A DNA stretch of 64,000 nucleotides from Agarilytica sp033852175 (lineage in GTDB: Bacteria > Pseudomonadota > Gammaproteobacteria > Pseudomonadales > Cellvibrionaceae): the NCBI GenBank assembly GCA_033852175.1, contig JAWSUY010000058.1:62001-126000 (forward strand), read 5' to 3'. Below the pieces are notes generated by a model. The model searched no databases. It was not told where the DNA came from and was given only the letters and a program-made list of their open reading frames with translations. The position numbers and the translations under genes are program-made. Every line of letters begins with the position of its first letter. Positions within the stretch are counted from its first letter, which is position 1. Positions 36,261 through 45,414 of this stretch are shown here, one piece after another.

Positions 36261-39200
36261 ATGCGAAGTAAGATACAAAGAAAACCCGTTAAAAATCCCT
36301 ACCAAAAATTCTCGGAATATAAGAACGCGCACAAAAACGAAACCATCATCGTCTGTGGATGCGGTCATTCTTTAAAAACCCTAGAACATCCAGAACGAAC
36401 GATTACTATTGGTGTTAATGATGTCGGTCGGCAATTCACGCCAGACTATTTGGTTGTCTTAAATCCGAAGAACCAATTTAAAGGCGATCGATTCAAGTAT
36501 GTTGAAAACAGTACGTCAAAGGCGTTGTTTACCCAGCTTAACCTTAAAACGAAGCACAAAAACACGGTTAAATTTAAACTGGGTAAGCGTGGCGGGACGA
36601 ATTTTGATGATTCTATATCCCTGCCGTATACCCGAAATTCTCCTTACGTAGCTTTATGTTTGGCCATCCATACGGGGGCTAGTCGGATAGGGCTGATCGG
36701 TGTCGATTTCACTCAAGATCACTTCTTTTCAAAAACGGGGAAGCACTCCCTAAGTGCCAGTCTTAAATCAATTGATCAAGAGTATCGTAAGTTATTTAAG
36801 GCCGCGAAGGATTGGGGGGTTGATATTGTGAACCTCAGTAATGAAAGTAAAGTTACGGCATTCCCTAAAGAATCTTTCGAAGAGTTTTACGTGCATTCAG
36901 ATTCACATACAACGCTATCCAGTAGTGAAAACATTACGGAGCAGGATGATGTGACTCCTTCACGATTGGGAGAGGCGAGTCTGCGAGACGAAAATCCGAA
37001 AGAAATGACGTTGAATCAAGTGAAGGTGGTAAAAATAAAACAGCCAAAAAACAATCCGAAAGAAAAACCGCTAAAAATAGTCTCGTATTCCACAACGCCG
37101 GTTGCGGGTGTGCCAGAAATTTTGTCAAACTGCATCAATCGTTATACCAATAATGAATGTCGCTGTGTTTGGGCAACGAACAGTTATGGGAATGGAGTGA
37201 TTTTCCAGTCGGACATCGAGTGGAAGGTTCAGCCTAAACTGGCCATGCAAGTGTTAAACGATGCCGATCTCGTCATTGTCCATAATGGAAAAGTTGCCGT
37301 ACAGCATCAAGCTTTATTACGCAGAAAGCCCGTTATCACTATGGCTCATAATTATATTTGGAATGTGGATCAAAGTTTTGTTAAGCGAGGTTATCCCGGT
37401 GTGGTCGTTGCACAGTACCAAGCAACACTGCCTGAGTTTAAGTGCTGGACGCCGATTCCAAATCCTATGATATTAAACGGAATATTAAGTGGATTTGGAA
37501 CTGAGGGTTTAGATGAGATTCCCCATTCTTCTGTTGTTGCTATAAGAAGTTTAGCCCTCAAAAATGACAGGATTAGTATTTGTTATACGCCGTCAGGAAA
37601 GCATGACCTTTACCCAAAGAATCATCGTTTATATTGGCATTCAAAAGGCTATACCACCACGATGGCGATATTGGATAAACTCGCCAGTCTGTACCCAATC
37701 AAGCTAGAAGTTATTCGTGATAAGCAATTGCCTCATAGCGAGGTTCTCGCGATGAAGGAACGATCGCATATAGTTGTTGATGAATGTGTAACGGGCAGCT
37801 ATCACCGCAATAGTTTGGAAGGCTTGGAGTCTGGCTGCGTGGTAATTAATGGAATGGGGATACTTAAAGGGCTAGGTCCGATATTTGAAAACTGTGCGGG
37901 TGCGACTTCTCCATTTATGGGTTGTGGTTTGGATAAACTCGAAGCTGTGCTCGTTGGTTTGATCAGTAAGGGGCTAGAAGCACTAATTGATGATGGAGAG
38001 AAGAATAGGGTATGGATAGAAAACCATTGGTGTTTTTCGGATCAATGGGAAAGCATGTGGATGCCTGTGGTAGAAAAGTCCTTGACCGTGAATAGCACCT
38101 CAAATAAAAACAACATCTCAAATAGAAGTCGTATCTCAAGTAAAGACCGTGGCTTAAATAAAGACGCTAAAGCCCGTCGCTTAGCCAAAAACAGCCAGTC
38201 AAAAGAAAATAATTCAACTGAAACAAACTTAGCAGAAACGAATTCAGTTGAACCAAGCCGTGGTCAGAACGAGAAGAACGAGGTCGTCGCTAACCTTAAA
38301 CCGCATAAGGTAAAAGTACGGATTCCAAAGCCGACGAAATCAAAACACGCTAAAGTCAAAAACGGTGACATTCCGGTTTATTGGACTTGCAGACAAAGCC
38401 GTCGTGGGAATTTTGGCGATATGTTGTCTCCGGTTTTAACGAAGTCCTTAAGTGGAAAAAATGCAGTATTTCGCAATACGGGTTCACGTCTATTTGCTGT
38501 AGGTTCATTGCTTAAATTCGCAGACCGAGGTGACACTGTTTGGGGGACTGGTTTTATCAGTGCTACGGATAAGTGTAAGCGAGGTTTGGATATTCGAGCC
38601 GTTCGCGGCCCCTTAACTCGCGACATTATTCGTAAACAAGGGTTTGATTGTCCGGAAGTCTATGGCGATCCGGGTTTGTTATTGCCAGCGCTGTACCCGC
38701 AATTAAAGCAGGGAATGAAACATAAACAGGAACGGAAACAAAAGGGAATAGGGATTATTCCCCACTATGTTGATTATGAACGGGTACGTTCACAGCTTGC
38801 GCATAAGGGGTTTAGGGTTATTGATATTCGTGCTGGTATCGACCAGGTAATTAAGGCCGCGACTCAATGCGAAGTGCTACTGTGCAGTTCTTTGCATGGC
38901 TGTATTTTGGGAGAGTCTTACGGTATTCCAACCGCTTGGGTGGAGCTGAGCGATAAAGTGGTGGGTAAGGGATTTAAATTCCGTGACTACTACGCCTCTA
39001 CCGATAGAGCCCCCGAATGTGTGGATTGGCGTAAGCGTATTGATATAGATTGCGCTGTGAATATGGCTCTAGATTTATCTCCTCCGAAAATTGAGTTAAA
39101 CCCCTTGCTTGACGCTTTCCCTTATCCGAATGAATGTACGTCAATTATTCGATCACGATTAGGCAGTATTTTTAGGCAAGCATCAGATGATAATAAATCG

Positions 39201-41336
39201 GACAGTGATAATAACGGGGAAATTTCTTCAAATAGAGCGGGTGTGATCAATCGCTTAGAAATAGAATCCTTCATAAAACCGGATGAGGCTATCGGCGAAC
39301 GAAAAGTGCTCCAGCCAAAGAAAACGACAACAGAGTCGAGGCTTATAGAGGTAAGTGTGAGCGAGTCGAATGGACTCAAAGTCAACCCTAATAGGAAACA
39401 AAAAATTGCTGTATTTGGAGCAATAACAGAAAATTACACAGAGTATATGATCGCTAGCCTACGCTCTTTTTTGAAGTGTAATCAAAATTCTGATGCAGAG
39501 TATGACGGATTTATACTCGGCCATTCTTTTAGCGTGCGAACTCAACGATTGATATCCAGTTTTGGAATAGGGTATGTCAATATTAATCTCAGTAAAGAGT
39601 TTGCCCGAAATTCCAGGCATCGTTACCCTGGGGAATGTTTTTGGATTTTTAAAGGTCCAGAGCTATTCGCAGATCGCGGTTATCAATACTCACTTGCTGT
39701 TGATGGCGATACGCTGTGCAACAAACCGCTTGATGTTTCTTGGCTGCCTCAGTTAAAGCATATTGCAGGTGTGAATAGGGGTTGTGGCGTTGGTAAATTT
39801 CTGTCGAATTTAAAACAACTCGACACACTCAAGGTTAGCTTTGGCCTAGATGAAGAGACACTAACGCGTCCGGCGACCAATTCGGGCGTTCTGTTTTTTA
39901 ACAATACAGAATTGGTCAAAGAACAATTTTTTGATCGTATGGTGAAAACTTACCAGCGCTCGGAACGGATAGGAGTACTAAGGGGAGGGGATGACTCAAC
40001 TCTTGCGCTGTTTTTAGCAAGTTATCCGAATATCGAATTGCATATTCTAGAGGACTCGTGGAATGTCTATCGAGGAATATCCGATTCAGTAAATGGAGAT
40101 TTATTGAAATCACTTTTGATGGGCAGCTATATTATTCACCTAAGCAGTTTGAAGCCCTGGCATCATCACAGTCATTACCCGAACACTTTAGTTAAAAATG
40201 CCATTGAGCAGTGGCGTGCACTGTGGCCGAATTCAAAAAACCAACGGCGTATGCGTTCAATTGCGCGAGCTAAAGAACGATTACTAACAGCGTCCAATAA
40301 GACTAAAGAGAAAGCGCTATCCAGGTCTCTCGACGCCAGTCATGTAAACCGCAAGGTTAAAGTCGTAGCCAATAAAAACCGAGCCGCAAGCAGCACACAG
40401 CCATCAAGAGGAAAACCCCAATCGAATCGACAAGTCGCCACTAGCAGTTTAGGTATCGATCTATACTGGTATAGAGGCAAAGCATTGAATATGGGCGATG
40501 AAATAGCCCCGTATTTACTCCGTAAAATTCTCACCGAAAGGCTCGGCATTTCTGAACGTCAGATTCCCAATAAGCCGGTAAAAGACCCCGCCAAAGCGTT
40601 AAATTTATCTCTACTGTCTGTCGGTAGCATAATGCGGTTATCCGGCAGCAATACAATCGTGTGGGGTAGCGGTATACGCAATATTGATCAAGCAGTTAAT
40701 AAAGCTGCAAAGTTTTGTGCAGTACGCGGACCATTAACACGCAGGCGATTGCTTCAGCTCGGCTACAACTGCCCCGAAGTCTACGGCGACCCGGCGGTGT
40801 TATTACCAAAGTACTACCATCCAAAAGTAGCAAAACGTTATGCCCTCGGCATCATCCCGCACTTGGTGGATTACGCAGAGATCAAACGGCAATACGCGGG
40901 TATAAAAAACGTATTGGTTATCGATCTGAATACTGCGAACATAGAATTGGTTATACGCCAAATATTGAGTTGTGAAGACACTGCATCCAGCTCTCTGCAC
41001 GGACTGATACTATCGGTGGCTTACGAAATTCCCACAAAATGGATTAAATGTGCGGGGAATATAATGGGCGACGATACAAAATTTTATGACTACTTTGCAT
41101 CGTTGAATCCTAAAGTATACGAAGCATTGAATCTCGATAGTGTAACGATTCCATATTTGACTACGGGTCAAAGCGATGCGTTCGAGTGTTATCGTCCGCT
41201 TATCCTAACAGCGCCGTATCCCAGCATTCAAAAGATAAAAGCATCAACATGGCGCCACAATCAAACAATCGACTTAAGCAAACTTGAAAATGCGTTTCCA
41301 GTAGAGTTTTTCCAGCGGTTGGTCATGGTTGGGTAG
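36261..41336 (+). CDS. Five-domain glycan-modifying protein (two pyruvyltransferase-like, three glycosyltransferase-like domains)
   Basis: About 1691 residues. Domain 1 (~20-210) resembles DUF115-type sugar transferases (IIVCGCGHSLKTL, TIGVNDVGR, RIGLIGVDF). Domain 2 (~268-605) looks like a glycosyltransferase with Rossmann parts (ADLVIVHNGKVA, GSYHRNSLEGLESGCVVIN). Domain 3 (~703-940) is polysaccharide pyruvyltransferase-like (GNFGDMLSP, VRGPLTRDII, PEVYGDPGLLLP, CSSLHGCILGE). Domain 4 (~1046-1325) resembles a GT8-like glycosyltransferase (YSLAVDGDTLCNKP). Domain 5 (~1398-1656) is a second pyruvyltransferase-like copy (NMGDEIAPYLL, VRGPLTRRRLL, PEVYGDPAVLLP, SSSLHGLILS). Ser/Asn/Lys-rich linkers separate domains 2/3, 3/4 and 4/5. 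The ATG is chosen over upstream TTG/GTG. The glycan target is unknown. Confidence 0.75.
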   Translation: MRSKIQRKPVKNPYQKFSEYKNAHKNETIIVCGCGHSLKTLEHPERTITIGVNDVGRQFTPDYLVVLNPKNQFKGDRFKYVENSTSKALFTQLNLKTKHKNTVKFKLGKRGGTNFDDSISLPYTRNSPYVALCLAIHTGASRIGLIGVDFTQDHFFSKTGKHSLSASLKSIDQEYRKLFKAAKDWGVDIVNLSNESKVTAFPKESFEEFYVHSDSHTTLSSSENITEQDDVTPSRLGEASLRDENPKEMTLNQVKVVKIKQPKNNPKEKPLKIVSYSTTPVAGVPEILSNCINRYTNNECRCVWATNSYGNGVIFQSDIEWKVQPKLAMQVLNDADLVIVHNGKVAVQHQALLRRKPVITMAHNYIWNVDQSFVKRGYPGVVVAQYQATLPEFKCWTPIPNPMILNGILSGFGTEGLDEIPHSSVVAIRSLALKNDRISICYTPSGKHDLYPKNHRLYWHSKGYTTTMAILDKLASLYPIKLEVIRDKQLPHSEVLAMKERSHIVVDECVTGSYHRNSLEGLESGCVVINGMGILKGLGPIFENCAGATSPFMGCGLDKLEAVLVGLISKGLEALIDDGEKNRVWIENHWCFSDQWESMWMPVVEKSLTVNSTSNKNNISNRSRISSKDRGLNKDAKARRLAKNSQSKENNSTETNLAETNSVEPSRGQNEKNEVVANLKPHKVKVRIPKPTKSKHAKVKNGDIPVYWTCRQSRRGNFGDMLSPVLTKSLSGKNAVFRNTGSRLFAVGSLLKFADRGDTVWGTGFISATDKCKRGLDIRAVRGPLTRDIIRKQGFDCPEVYGDPGLLLPALYPQLKQGMKHKQERKQKGIGIIPHYVDYERVRSQLAHKGFRVIDIRAGIDQVIKAATQCEVLLCSSLHGCILGESYGIPTAWVELSDKVVGKGFKFRDYYASTDRAPECVDWRKRIDIDCAVNMALDLSPPKIELNPLLDAFPYPNECTSIIRSRLGSIFRQASDDNKSDSDNNGEISSNRAGVINRLEIESFIKPDEAIGERKVLQPKKTTTESRLIEVSVSESNGLKVNPNRKQKIAVFGAITENYTEYMIASLRSFLKCNQNSDAEYDGFILGHSFSVRTQRLISSFGIGYVNINLSKEFARNSRHRYPGECFWIFKGPELFADRGYQYSLAVDGDTLCNKPLDVSWLPQLKHIAGVNRGCGVGKFLSNLKQLDTLKVSFGLDEETLTRPATNSGVLFFNNTELVKEQFFDRMVKTYQRSERIGVLRGGDDSTLALFLASYPNIELHILEDSWNVYRGISDSVNGDLLKSLLMGSYIIHLSSLKPWHHHSHYPNTLVKNAIEQWRALWPNSKNQRRMRSIARAKERLLTASNKTKEKALSRSLDASHVNRKVKVVANKNRAASSTQPSRGKPQSNRQVATSSLGIDLYWYRGKALNMGDEIAPYLLRKILTERLGISERQIPNKPVKDPAKALNLSLLSVGSIMRLSGSNTIVWGSGIRNIDQAVNKAAKFCAVRGPLTRRRLLQLGYNCPEVYGDPAVLLPKYYHPKVAKRYALGIIPHLVDYAEIKRQYAGIKNVLVIDLNTANIELVIRQILSCEDTASSSLHGLILSVAYEIPTKWIKCAGNIMGDDTKFYDYFASLNPKVYEALNLDSVTIPYLTTGQSDAFECYRPLILTAPYPSIQKIKASTWRHNQTIDLSKLENAFPVEFFQRLVMVG

Positions 41337-41340
41337 GGGC

Positions 41341-41376
41341 GGGTGACTGAAGACGGGTGACTGATGACGGGGGCAG
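41341..41376 (+). repeat. Short GGGTGACTG direct repeat
   Basis: Runs GGGTGACTGAAGACGGGTG then ACTGATGACGGGGG: two imperfect copies of a GGGTGACTGA(A/T)GAC unit starting 5 bases after the stop codon of the glycan gene. Related in composition to the heptamer array at 17616-17665. Confidence 0.6.
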
Positions 41377-41660
41377 TAAAGTGCTTTGAGTAAGAGTTCA
41401 GTTATTGTGTCTGGCGCGATTTTGTCATTACCGCTAAAATCAGCACGTATTTTTTTTAGCAGATCAAAAAAATTTGAATACATTCAAAATTTAGCGATTC
41501 AAAATTATTATATTGGCATGTTAACCATCGTCGGCCATGGCGTAAATCATCATATCGACTTATATTGTGTCTTTGCTAAGAAGCCTAGCTTTCAACGAGT
41601 GGAGGGCGAAGTTTCTAATACCGTTAACAAACAATAAAACAGTTATTTACGGGGTTGATT
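41377..41660 (+). other. Intergenic stretch without a convincing gene
   Basis: A 284-base A/T-rich segment. A short TTG-initiated frame exists (41386-41637) but it has no recognisable protein pattern. A GGGGTTG at 41650-41656 may serve as ribosome-binding site for the next gene. Confidence 0.5.
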
Positions 41661-41918
41661 ATGAACTATCTGAAAGTTATCGTGCCGAGTTTGTCGCTTG
41701 GTCTAGGGTTAGCCTTTGCTTGTGTTGCGTCTTCCGAAATAGGAAGGAGTGATGCGAATGAAGTTAATTTTATCGATTTCGCATCCGAAAAGTCAGTAAC
41801 CTGTTATCACGATAATACGGCCTATTCAAAGGGCGATATCATTTGTCTAAGCGGGCGTGATCACAAATGTAATAGCCGTGGTAAGTGGACGGCCTTGGGG
41901 ACGACCAGCAGTTGCTGA
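41661..41918 (+). CDS. Small secreted Cys-containing protein, DUF1496-like
   Basis: An 85-residue protein with a signal peptide (YLKVIVPSLSLGLGLAFAC, cleavage near ASS). The mature part has CYHDNTAYSKGDIICLSGRDHKC, which resembles the DUF1496 pattern of C-Y-x-x-x-x-AYS-x-G-x-x-I-x-x-x-x-x-x-x-C. Four mature Cys could form two disulfides. Likely periplasmic or secreted; function unknown. The ATG at 41661 is preferred over the in-frame TTG six bases earlier. Confidence 0.6.
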   Translation: MNYLKVIVPSLSLGLGLAFACVASSEIGRSDANEVNFIDFASEKSVTCYHDNTAYSKGDIICLSGRDHKCNSRGKWTALGTTSSC

Positions 41919-42014
41919 TCGGACAATCAAAAATATAGGTTGCATGCCTGTATGTGTTTTTTCGCATGTTATCAAAGCTGTGTTCTTTATTTTATAAAAT
42001 AGGGGGGGGTTAAG

Positions 42015-42353
42015 ATGGAAGTTCTAGTCGGTGTAGTAGCTCTACTAGTTGCGTTATGGCAGCTTAATTTACAAAAAAAAGAAATCGTACGTACAGGCAA
42101 GGTGTCAACACTTGTCCATATGGCCACCGTTGTTAAGGACAAGATTGATCGGTATGAAAAAATAATTGCTGAGCAGAAGGGAAAGCAAGCTAAATGGAAG
42201 TCGCTAGCAGATAGAGTTAATAATGAGCTAAGGCCACTGCTGGATAAGTTAAATAAAGATATTTTGGAAACGACATCCAGCTATGATGTATCGCTAACGT
42301 TGCGGGATACTCGCGAGATAACAACACAAAAAATTGACATGGCAGAGTGCTGA
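42015..42353 (+). CDS. Small membrane-anchored coiled-coil protein
   Basis: A 112-residue protein: an N-terminal membrane helix (MEVLVGVVALLVALWQLNL) followed by Lys/Glu-rich helix (VKDKIDRYEKIIAEQKGKQAKWK). No family recognised. Its start follows a run of G (42002-42009) that may act as ribosome-binding site. It ends shortly before a bidirectional terminator. Confidence 0.6.
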   Translation: MEVLVGVVALLVALWQLNLQKKEIVRTGKVSTLVHMATVVKDKIDRYEKIIAEQKGKQAKWKSLADRVNNELRPLLDKLNKDILETTSSYDVSLTLRDTREITTQKIDMAEC

Positions 42354-42378
42354 CTGTTTTGGTCTAATAAGCACAATA

Positions 42379-42407
42379 AAAAAAGGGAGCCTAATCAGCT
42401 CCCTTTT
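42379..42407. terminator. Bidirectional Rho-independent terminator
   Basis: AAAAGGGAGC, a 7-base loop, GCTCCCTTTT: a stem with A-tract on one side and T-tract on the other, between convergent genes, so it would end transcription from both. Confidence 0.85.
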
Positions 42408-42445
42408 GAATGTCTGCAACCTAAAGCTTTCTGCGCTATAGAGCC

Positions 42446-43123
42446 CTAACCAAAAAACACATTACGTAAACGCTCATTTTCCCCATACTGTTTCAGCATG
42501 GAACGTTCAAAGCGGTGCCATTTTCGTGTAATTTTTCTGCGCGCGAAAAACTTGCTGTAATCACATATTGGCAATAAGTCGGTGTTGCCAATATTGTCAA
42601 TAATGACCAGTCGGCCTTCATCTTCATTGATTTTTTTATACAAAATATTTTCAGTCAATATGGTTCGAACTAAAATAACCTGGTCGTAGATATCCGACTT
42701 AAGAAAGCTAAAGGCCTTTTTTAGGCTTTGGTAATACAGTTGGGAGCGTTCAGAGTCACTATCGGTTTCAAGATAGTGCTCCAGGGTTTTTGATATTTCC
42801 CCGTCATGATCACGAACCAAGTCAAATTCTTCACCGGGCCCCATGTTGGTTTCAACAAAACCGTAAAATTGTGAAAGCGAGTCCCAGGTAACGCCGCGTT
42901 TTTGCAGCAGTTTATAGCATGCTCGCTCACGTCGGCTTTCTTTGGAGTTTAAGGCCCCAACTTTAATGCACCGATCTTTATTTTCTGGGTGAGCATAGCA
43001 AGCGCGATGTGAGCCTTCGCCGATAAAATCAGACTTGGCAATCTCGATTATACCTGTGCTTTTGTCTGCTGTTCCCGCAGTAGCTTGCGCTGTCACTGTA
43101 CCGACCTCATCAACTTTACTCAT
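42446..43123 (-). CDS. YrbL-like (PhoP-network) family protein
   Basis: The 225-residue protein has a kinase-like small-lobe pattern typical of YrbL: FIGEGSHRACYAHPENKDRCIKVG, then RERACYKLL, FYGFVETNMGPGEEFDLVRDHDGE and a later LVIIDNIGN. YrbL is regulated by PhoP/Q and PmrAB in enterobacteria, where its function is not settled. The first 28 residues are unrelated low-complexity sequence. Transcription ends at the terminator just downstream. Confidence 0.85.
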   Translation of the reverse strand: MSKVDEVGTVTAQATAGTADKSTGIIEIAKSDFIGEGSHRACYAHPENKDRCIKVGALNSKESRRERACYKLLQKRGVTWDSLSQFYGFVETNMGPGEEFDLVRDHDGEISKTLEHYLETDSDSERSQLYYQSLKKAFSFLKSDIYDQVILVRTILTENILYKKINEDEGRLVIIDNIGNTDLLPICDYSKFFARRKITRKWHRFERSMLKQYGENERLRNVFFG

Positions 43124-43273
43124 TGTATTAAACGTTTCTCGTTATGTTCATCACTGCGTCAAAAGACTAAATGAATGACCCAATAAATTTTTTCGCATTA
43201 TACACAAATAGACAACAGGTCACGGATGACCCCAATAAAAAATCCCCATCAGTGCTTTTACCACACGATTACA

Positions 43274-44716
43274 TCATCTTGCTGTGATAACTTCAGAAGC
43301 TGAAGGGGTTCTTTTAGCCTTTGTTTGCGTACTCTGGACCTCGGGCTCAAGGGGCTTGCCGTCTAGCAGATCAAAAACTCCCTCCTCTTGCAGCACGCGC
43401 ATGCCAAGCCGCTGACTGGAAACACCCTTATGCAGCAAATAGTCGAATCGTAAACGCCCCTCACTCTCCTCAGCTTCAAAGTAGCGGCAATCAACCTGGG
43501 CGTTGCGACTGAGGGCCTCTTCTAACTCAATCAAGTGAGAAGAAATCATAAACAGGCAGTCGTTCTTGGACGCGAAACGCTCCAGAATGGCAAGGGTAGC
43601 GTCGAGAGCATCCTTAACGTTCGTCCCTTTAAACGGTTCATCCATGAGAGCGACAACGCGGTAACCATCAGCTATAGCTTGGGCAACGGCTTTCGTGCGC
43701 AGCGCCTCGGCCCGAAAGTAACTTACGCCGCCATTTAAATCGTCGCTGAGTGAAAATGAACAAAAGAGTCTCTGAGCAGGAGCAAAATGAAAGCTTCGTG
43801 CTGGTACACCCATACCCAAATGGGCGAGATAAAATGCCGTCGCGAACGCGCGAAGGTAAGTCGTCTTACCCGCCATATTTGGGCCGGTCAGAAAGAGGGC
43901 GCGGCATTCCTGATCAAGTACAACGGGATTGGCGACCGCTTTGGGCACCAAGGGGTGTAACAAACCTTCGGCATGGGTGTGTAGTGGCCCATCCTGAATC
44001 AAAGGCATGACAAAGTTATGCTTGAGAGTGACGTCTGCCATTGAAACGAGCGCATCGATTTCGTAAATAAGCTCAAGCAAGCGATCTATCGCCTTCACCT
44101 CATAAAGGCGGAACACCTGATCAAGGCGCAGTACCTTCCATATCTTTCGTCCAACCCCAGCAGCCGGGACCTGCGCAAGCCTTGGGCGGTTTAGAAGTTC
44201 TCTCATTTCCTTGAGCAGTGGGCCTAGCTCACCAGCCGGAGTTGCCAGCTCAGGCTGCTCGACAAAGGCGCTTAATTTTTGAATCATGCCGCATATGACC
44301 TGCACCCCACGCGTAATGGCGTAGCGGTGTTTTTCATGGTCGGCCCACATTGCGAAAACAGCGATACTGAACTCCACAACGTTCTTGTGGGTGATGATCG
44401 GTATGATCTCGTGCATGTAGTGCTGGTCAACAAGGTTGGTCGTAAAGGCTGTAGGCTGATTCGCGAAGGCTTCTCGTTGAGCAGTGATAAAAGCGATAGA
44501 TTCTTGTGTCGCACGTATACGCGCAGCATCGGACCAGGGTTGCTCCATGCGTCGTCGCAGGACCTTTACGCCACCTTTTGTCTGGGTCAGGTTACAAAAC
44601 TGAAACAGGCACACGCCACCCGTACCCGGCTCGAAGATCTCGAGATCTGTAACGGTCTGGGCATCAAGGATTAACCTGTTTTTGTGACTGTCTTTACTGC
44701 TCTGTTGTCGTTTCAT
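43274..44716 (-). CDS. MutS-like ATPase lacking mismatch-recognition domain
   Basis: The 480-residue protein has the MutS core and ATPase domains only: CLFQFCNLTQTKGGVKVLRRR (domain III start), then ATPase with Walker A TGPNMAGKTT at ~277, YFRAEALRTKAV, and Walker B VVALMDEPFKGTN at ~355, and an ISSHLIELEE switch. The N-terminal mismatch-binding domains of MutS1 are absent, and the Smr domain of MutS2 is missing too. Such short MutS-related proteins are widespread; the role is unknown. Not the canonical mismatch repair mutS. Confidence 0.85.
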   Translation of the reverse strand: MKRQQSSKDSHKNRLILDAQTVTDLEIFEPGTGGVCLFQFCNLTQTKGGVKVLRRRMEQPWSDAARIRATQESIAFITAQREAFANQPTAFTTNLVDQHYMHEIIPIITHKNVVEFSIAVFAMWADHEKHRYAITRGVQVICGMIQKLSAFVEQPELATPAGELGPLLKEMRELLNRPRLAQVPAAGVGRKIWKVLRLDQVFRLYEVKAIDRLLELIYEIDALVSMADVTLKHNFVMPLIQDGPLHTHAEGLLHPLVPKAVANPVVLDQECRALFLTGPNMAGKTTYLRAFATAFYLAHLGMGVPARSFHFAPAQRLFCSFSLSDDLNGGVSYFRAEALRTKAVAQAIADGYRVVALMDEPFKGTNVKDALDATLAILERFASKNDCLFMISSHLIELEEALSRNAQVDCRYFEAEESEGRLRFDYLLHKGVSSQRLGMRVLQEEGVFDLLDGKPLEPEVQSTQTKAKRTPSASEVITAR

Positions 44717-45000
44717 TACATGCTCTAGCGTTCATATGGCGGTCATTATCCAAGTTATTGTCGTGGATTTAAACTCGGATAAACAAACTACACCATATGG
44801 CGACGAGCCAGCCCCTGGATAGCGTCCCGTTGCGACTGAAATGTGACATCAATGGCTCGACTCTGAACGCCTTTGCCTAATCCCTTATGCGCCATTTTTT
44901 ACGATTAAAAAGCGCAATATCGCCCAAGAATATCGGGGAAGTACTATATTAATAGTTGACGTGCTGCTTCCTCTAAGCGGCCCCCATTTTGGTGAACCTT

Positions 45001-45369
45001 ATGTCAAAACCTCAAATACTTGCTGTTGACGATGAAGAGATCAACTTAAGGGTAATTGCGCTTGCGCTTGAGGACGACTATGAAGTCTTATTTGCCAGTT
45101 CCGGGGAAGACTGCCTTCGAAAACTCAATGACATTACGCCAGATTTGATTCTGTTGGATCTCGTGATGCCAGGGCTGAGCGGCCACGATGTGTGCAGAAC
45201 CCTGCAGTCACAGGAATCAACAAGTGAAATTCCCGTTATCTTTGTAACATCATCGGAAGAAACCTCTAGTCGAATCAAGGCGTACTCTTTTGGGGCGCAC
45301 GGTTATGTATTAAAACCAATCGATGCCGATAATCTGCTGGAAAAGGTGAATAAGGCTTTAGTGCACTAG
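45001..45369 (+). CDS. CheY-like single-domain response regulator
   Basis: A 122-residue receiver without output domain: acidic pair D10-D11, phosphoacceptor D53 (LILLDLVMPG), T83 and K105 (LKPI) are all present. The start at 45001 has GGTGA eight bases upstream; longer starts at 44989 and 44992 lack it. It converges with the sensor-like gene below (45415-46980), with 45 bases between the ends. Probably signals by protein contact, partner unknown. Confidence 0.9.
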   Translation: MSKPQILAVDDEEINLRVIALALEDDYEVLFASSGEDCLRKLNDITPDLILLDLVMPGLSGHDVCRTLQSQESTSEIPVIFVTSSEETSSRIKAYSFGAHGYVLKPIDADNLLEKVNKALVH

Positions 45370-45414
45370 CAGAAAATTTATCGAGGATTTAATCGAGATG
45401 AAGTCACTCGTGAA

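Noticed and set aside
41386..41637. 83-residue TTG-started frame
   Set aside because: No recognisable protein features.
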